A stretch of DNA of 6,670 nucleotides from Deltaproteobacteria bacterium (GTDB lineage: Bacteria; Desulfobacterota; Syntrophia; Syntrophales; UBA2210): assembly GCA_019314085.1 (NCBI GenBank), contig JAFCZZ010000157.1:1-6670 (forward strand). The letters run 5' to 3'. How positions within the stretch are numbered: the stretch's first letter is position 1; every line of letters starts with the position of its first letter. Of this stretch, positions 6,007-6,670 are shown one piece after another. A model generated the notes under the pieces. That model did not search any database, was not told the origin of the DNA, and worked only from the letters and a program-made list of their open reading frames with translations. The position numbers were made by a program, and so were the translations under genes.

Positions 6007-6267
6007 ATGGTCACCTTTCTGGAGCTTTTCGCCCAATTTGGGATCCCGGGCCTCGTTATCGCCTTGCAGTACCTCTGGATTTGGCGCCAGGAGCGTCGCT
6101 GCGTGGTGCTCAACGATGAGCTCAGGGCCGAGTCGAGCTTGCGCGTCCAGGACGCCAAGAACTACACCCAGCTGGCGCTAGAGCTCCAGGGGCAGGTAAC
6201 GCGCGCCGTGGACAAGATTAGCTCGACCCTTGTGGTCGCAGCCAACGGAAACAACCATGAGCCATAA
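6007..6267 (+). CDS. Membrane-anchored coiled-coil protein, holin or spanin-like
   Basis: The 86-residue protein starts at ATG 6007, since an in-frame stop (TGA 5986-5988) lies just upstream with no other start between. GGGAAG abuts the ATG, so the ribosome binding site is closer than usual. An N-terminal hydrophobic helix (about 4-26, FGIPGLVIALQYLWIW) is followed by RQERR and a long charged helix to about 75, likely a coiled coil, then a polar Asn-rich tail. The layout of one membrane span plus a helical domain is common in phage BhlA-like or holin-type proteins and in inner-membrane spanins. A lysis role is inferred only. It overlaps the next gene by 11 bases. Confidence 0.6.
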   Translation: MVTFLELFAQFGIPGLVIALQYLWIWRQERRCVVLNDELRAESSLRVQDAKNYTQLALELQGQVTRAVDKISSTLVVAANGNNHEP

Positions 6268-6466
6268 CAAGACTTTGCCGCCGAGTACCACCCATGAAGA
6301 CGTGAAAGAGTACGAGCGCACGCTCCAAGAAGTGAAGCGTGCTGCGCGCAAGAAAACCGCGGAGCTGAGCGACGACAAGCTCATGCCCAAGGTCGACCGC
6401 GTTAGGCGGGTCATTGAATCTCGGCGGGTCGATCTGCCACTGGCGCGTTGCGGAACCGATGGCTGA
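6257..6466 (+). CDS. Small charged helical protein, unknown
   Basis: This 69-residue protein is read from ATG 6257, which overlaps the end of the preceding gene by 11 bases. A weak GGAA (6247-6250) lies six bases upstream, and the frame is open further upstream but unsupported. The product is dominated by Lys, Arg and Glu from about 14 to 60 (EDVKEYERTLQEVKRAARKK and onward), which predicts an extended helix or coiled coil without a hydrophobic membrane segment. Pairing with the neighbouring coiled-coil membrane protein is possible. I do not recognise the family. It overlaps the following gene by 8 bases. Confidence 0.55.
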   Translation: MSHNKTLPPSTTHEDVKEYERTLQEVKRAARKKTAELSDDKLMPKVDRVRRVIESRRVDLPLARCGTDG

Positions 6467-6670
6467 TCTGAGCCAGCCGTCCTGCTTGGTTGCGGGCGTG
6501 TTCCCTTTCGTGTCTGAGCTGCCCTCTGTTAACACGCAAGTGTCGGTAGAGGACTACGCTCCCCGCGTTGAAGTGCTCACCTGTGACCCGCCGCCTAAGC
6601 CCGGGGCAGTAGCCTTTCGGGCGTTTGTATTGGGTCATTTGGGCGGCACCGATCTGGGGATCTGCCGCGC
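6459..6670 (+). CDS. Unknown protein, 3'-truncated by window edge
   Basis: ATG 6459 opens a frame that stays open to the window end (70 codons plus two bases). It overlaps the preceding stop by eight bases, in keeping with the compact arrangement here, and GGAA (6452-6455) is a weak ribosome binding site. The visible part starts MADLSQPSCLVAGVF, has a Pro-rich segment (TCDPPPKPGA, 41-50) and then a hydrophobic stretch AFRAFVLGHLGG. Three Cys are present (C9, C42, C69). Strand-like spacing suggests a beta-containing soluble protein. No family is recognised. Confidence 0.55.
   Translation, partial: MADLSQPSCLVAGVFPFVSELPSVNTQVSVEDYAPRVEVLTCDPPPKPGAVAFRAFVLGHLGGTDLGICR

Overview
The window is GC-rich (roughly 60-65% by eye) and tightly packed. 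Every credible gene reads on the + strand, and several junctions overlap by 1 to 11 bases (ATGA, TGATG and GTGA). Most products are short and unfamiliar. Recognisable functions are limited to a UvrD-type helicase, a GP88-family protein, a membrane-anchored alpha/beta hydrolase and several small holin-like membrane proteins. This looks like a bacteriophage, prophage or plasmid-like element of a high-GC bacterium. The host cannot be assigned, and no capsid, terminase, portal, integrase, tRNA, CRISPR or insertion-sequence gene is visible.

Left block (1-3686). A 5'-truncated unknown gene is coupled by ATGA to a small Cys-rich, zinc-ribbon-like protein. A 137-residue beta-rich protein follows, with the look of small phage surface or fibre domains. 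Next comes an alpha/beta hydrolase (GAFSAGG nucleophile elbow) with a Pro/Gly linker and a C-terminal membrane anchor. A 425-residue GP88-family protein overlaps it by one base. Two small membrane proteins (95 and 83 residues, the second holin-like) close the block. A 7-bp hairpin lies between these last two.

Boundary (3687-3830). A GC-rich hairpin with a short T run lies just before a perfect TTGACA -35 box. A weak -10 follows, and about six bases later an ATG opens a 20-codon leader ORF. That ORF's TGA overlaps the GTG start of the helicase. This reads as the end of one transcription unit and the start of another, possibly with a leaderless, translation-coupled leader peptide.

Right block (3827-6670). 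A compact 614-residue UvrD/PcrA-type helicase has all the SF1A motifs but no C-terminal extension. A 335-base gap without a convincing gene follows. It holds five perfect short hairpins, mutually exclusive alternative pairings, and a long-range stem followed by five T's, so it is the best candidate for an undescribed structured RNA or regulatory element. After it come a membrane-anchored coiled-coil protein (holin or spanin-like), a small charged helical protein, and the start of an unknown gene cut by the window end, each overlapping the next.

Together the hydrolase and the small membrane proteins on both sides of the helicase could form an envelope-acting or lysis set, but this is inference from architecture. 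The helicase would serve DNA replication or repair. All assignments were made by reading the sequence, with no database search.
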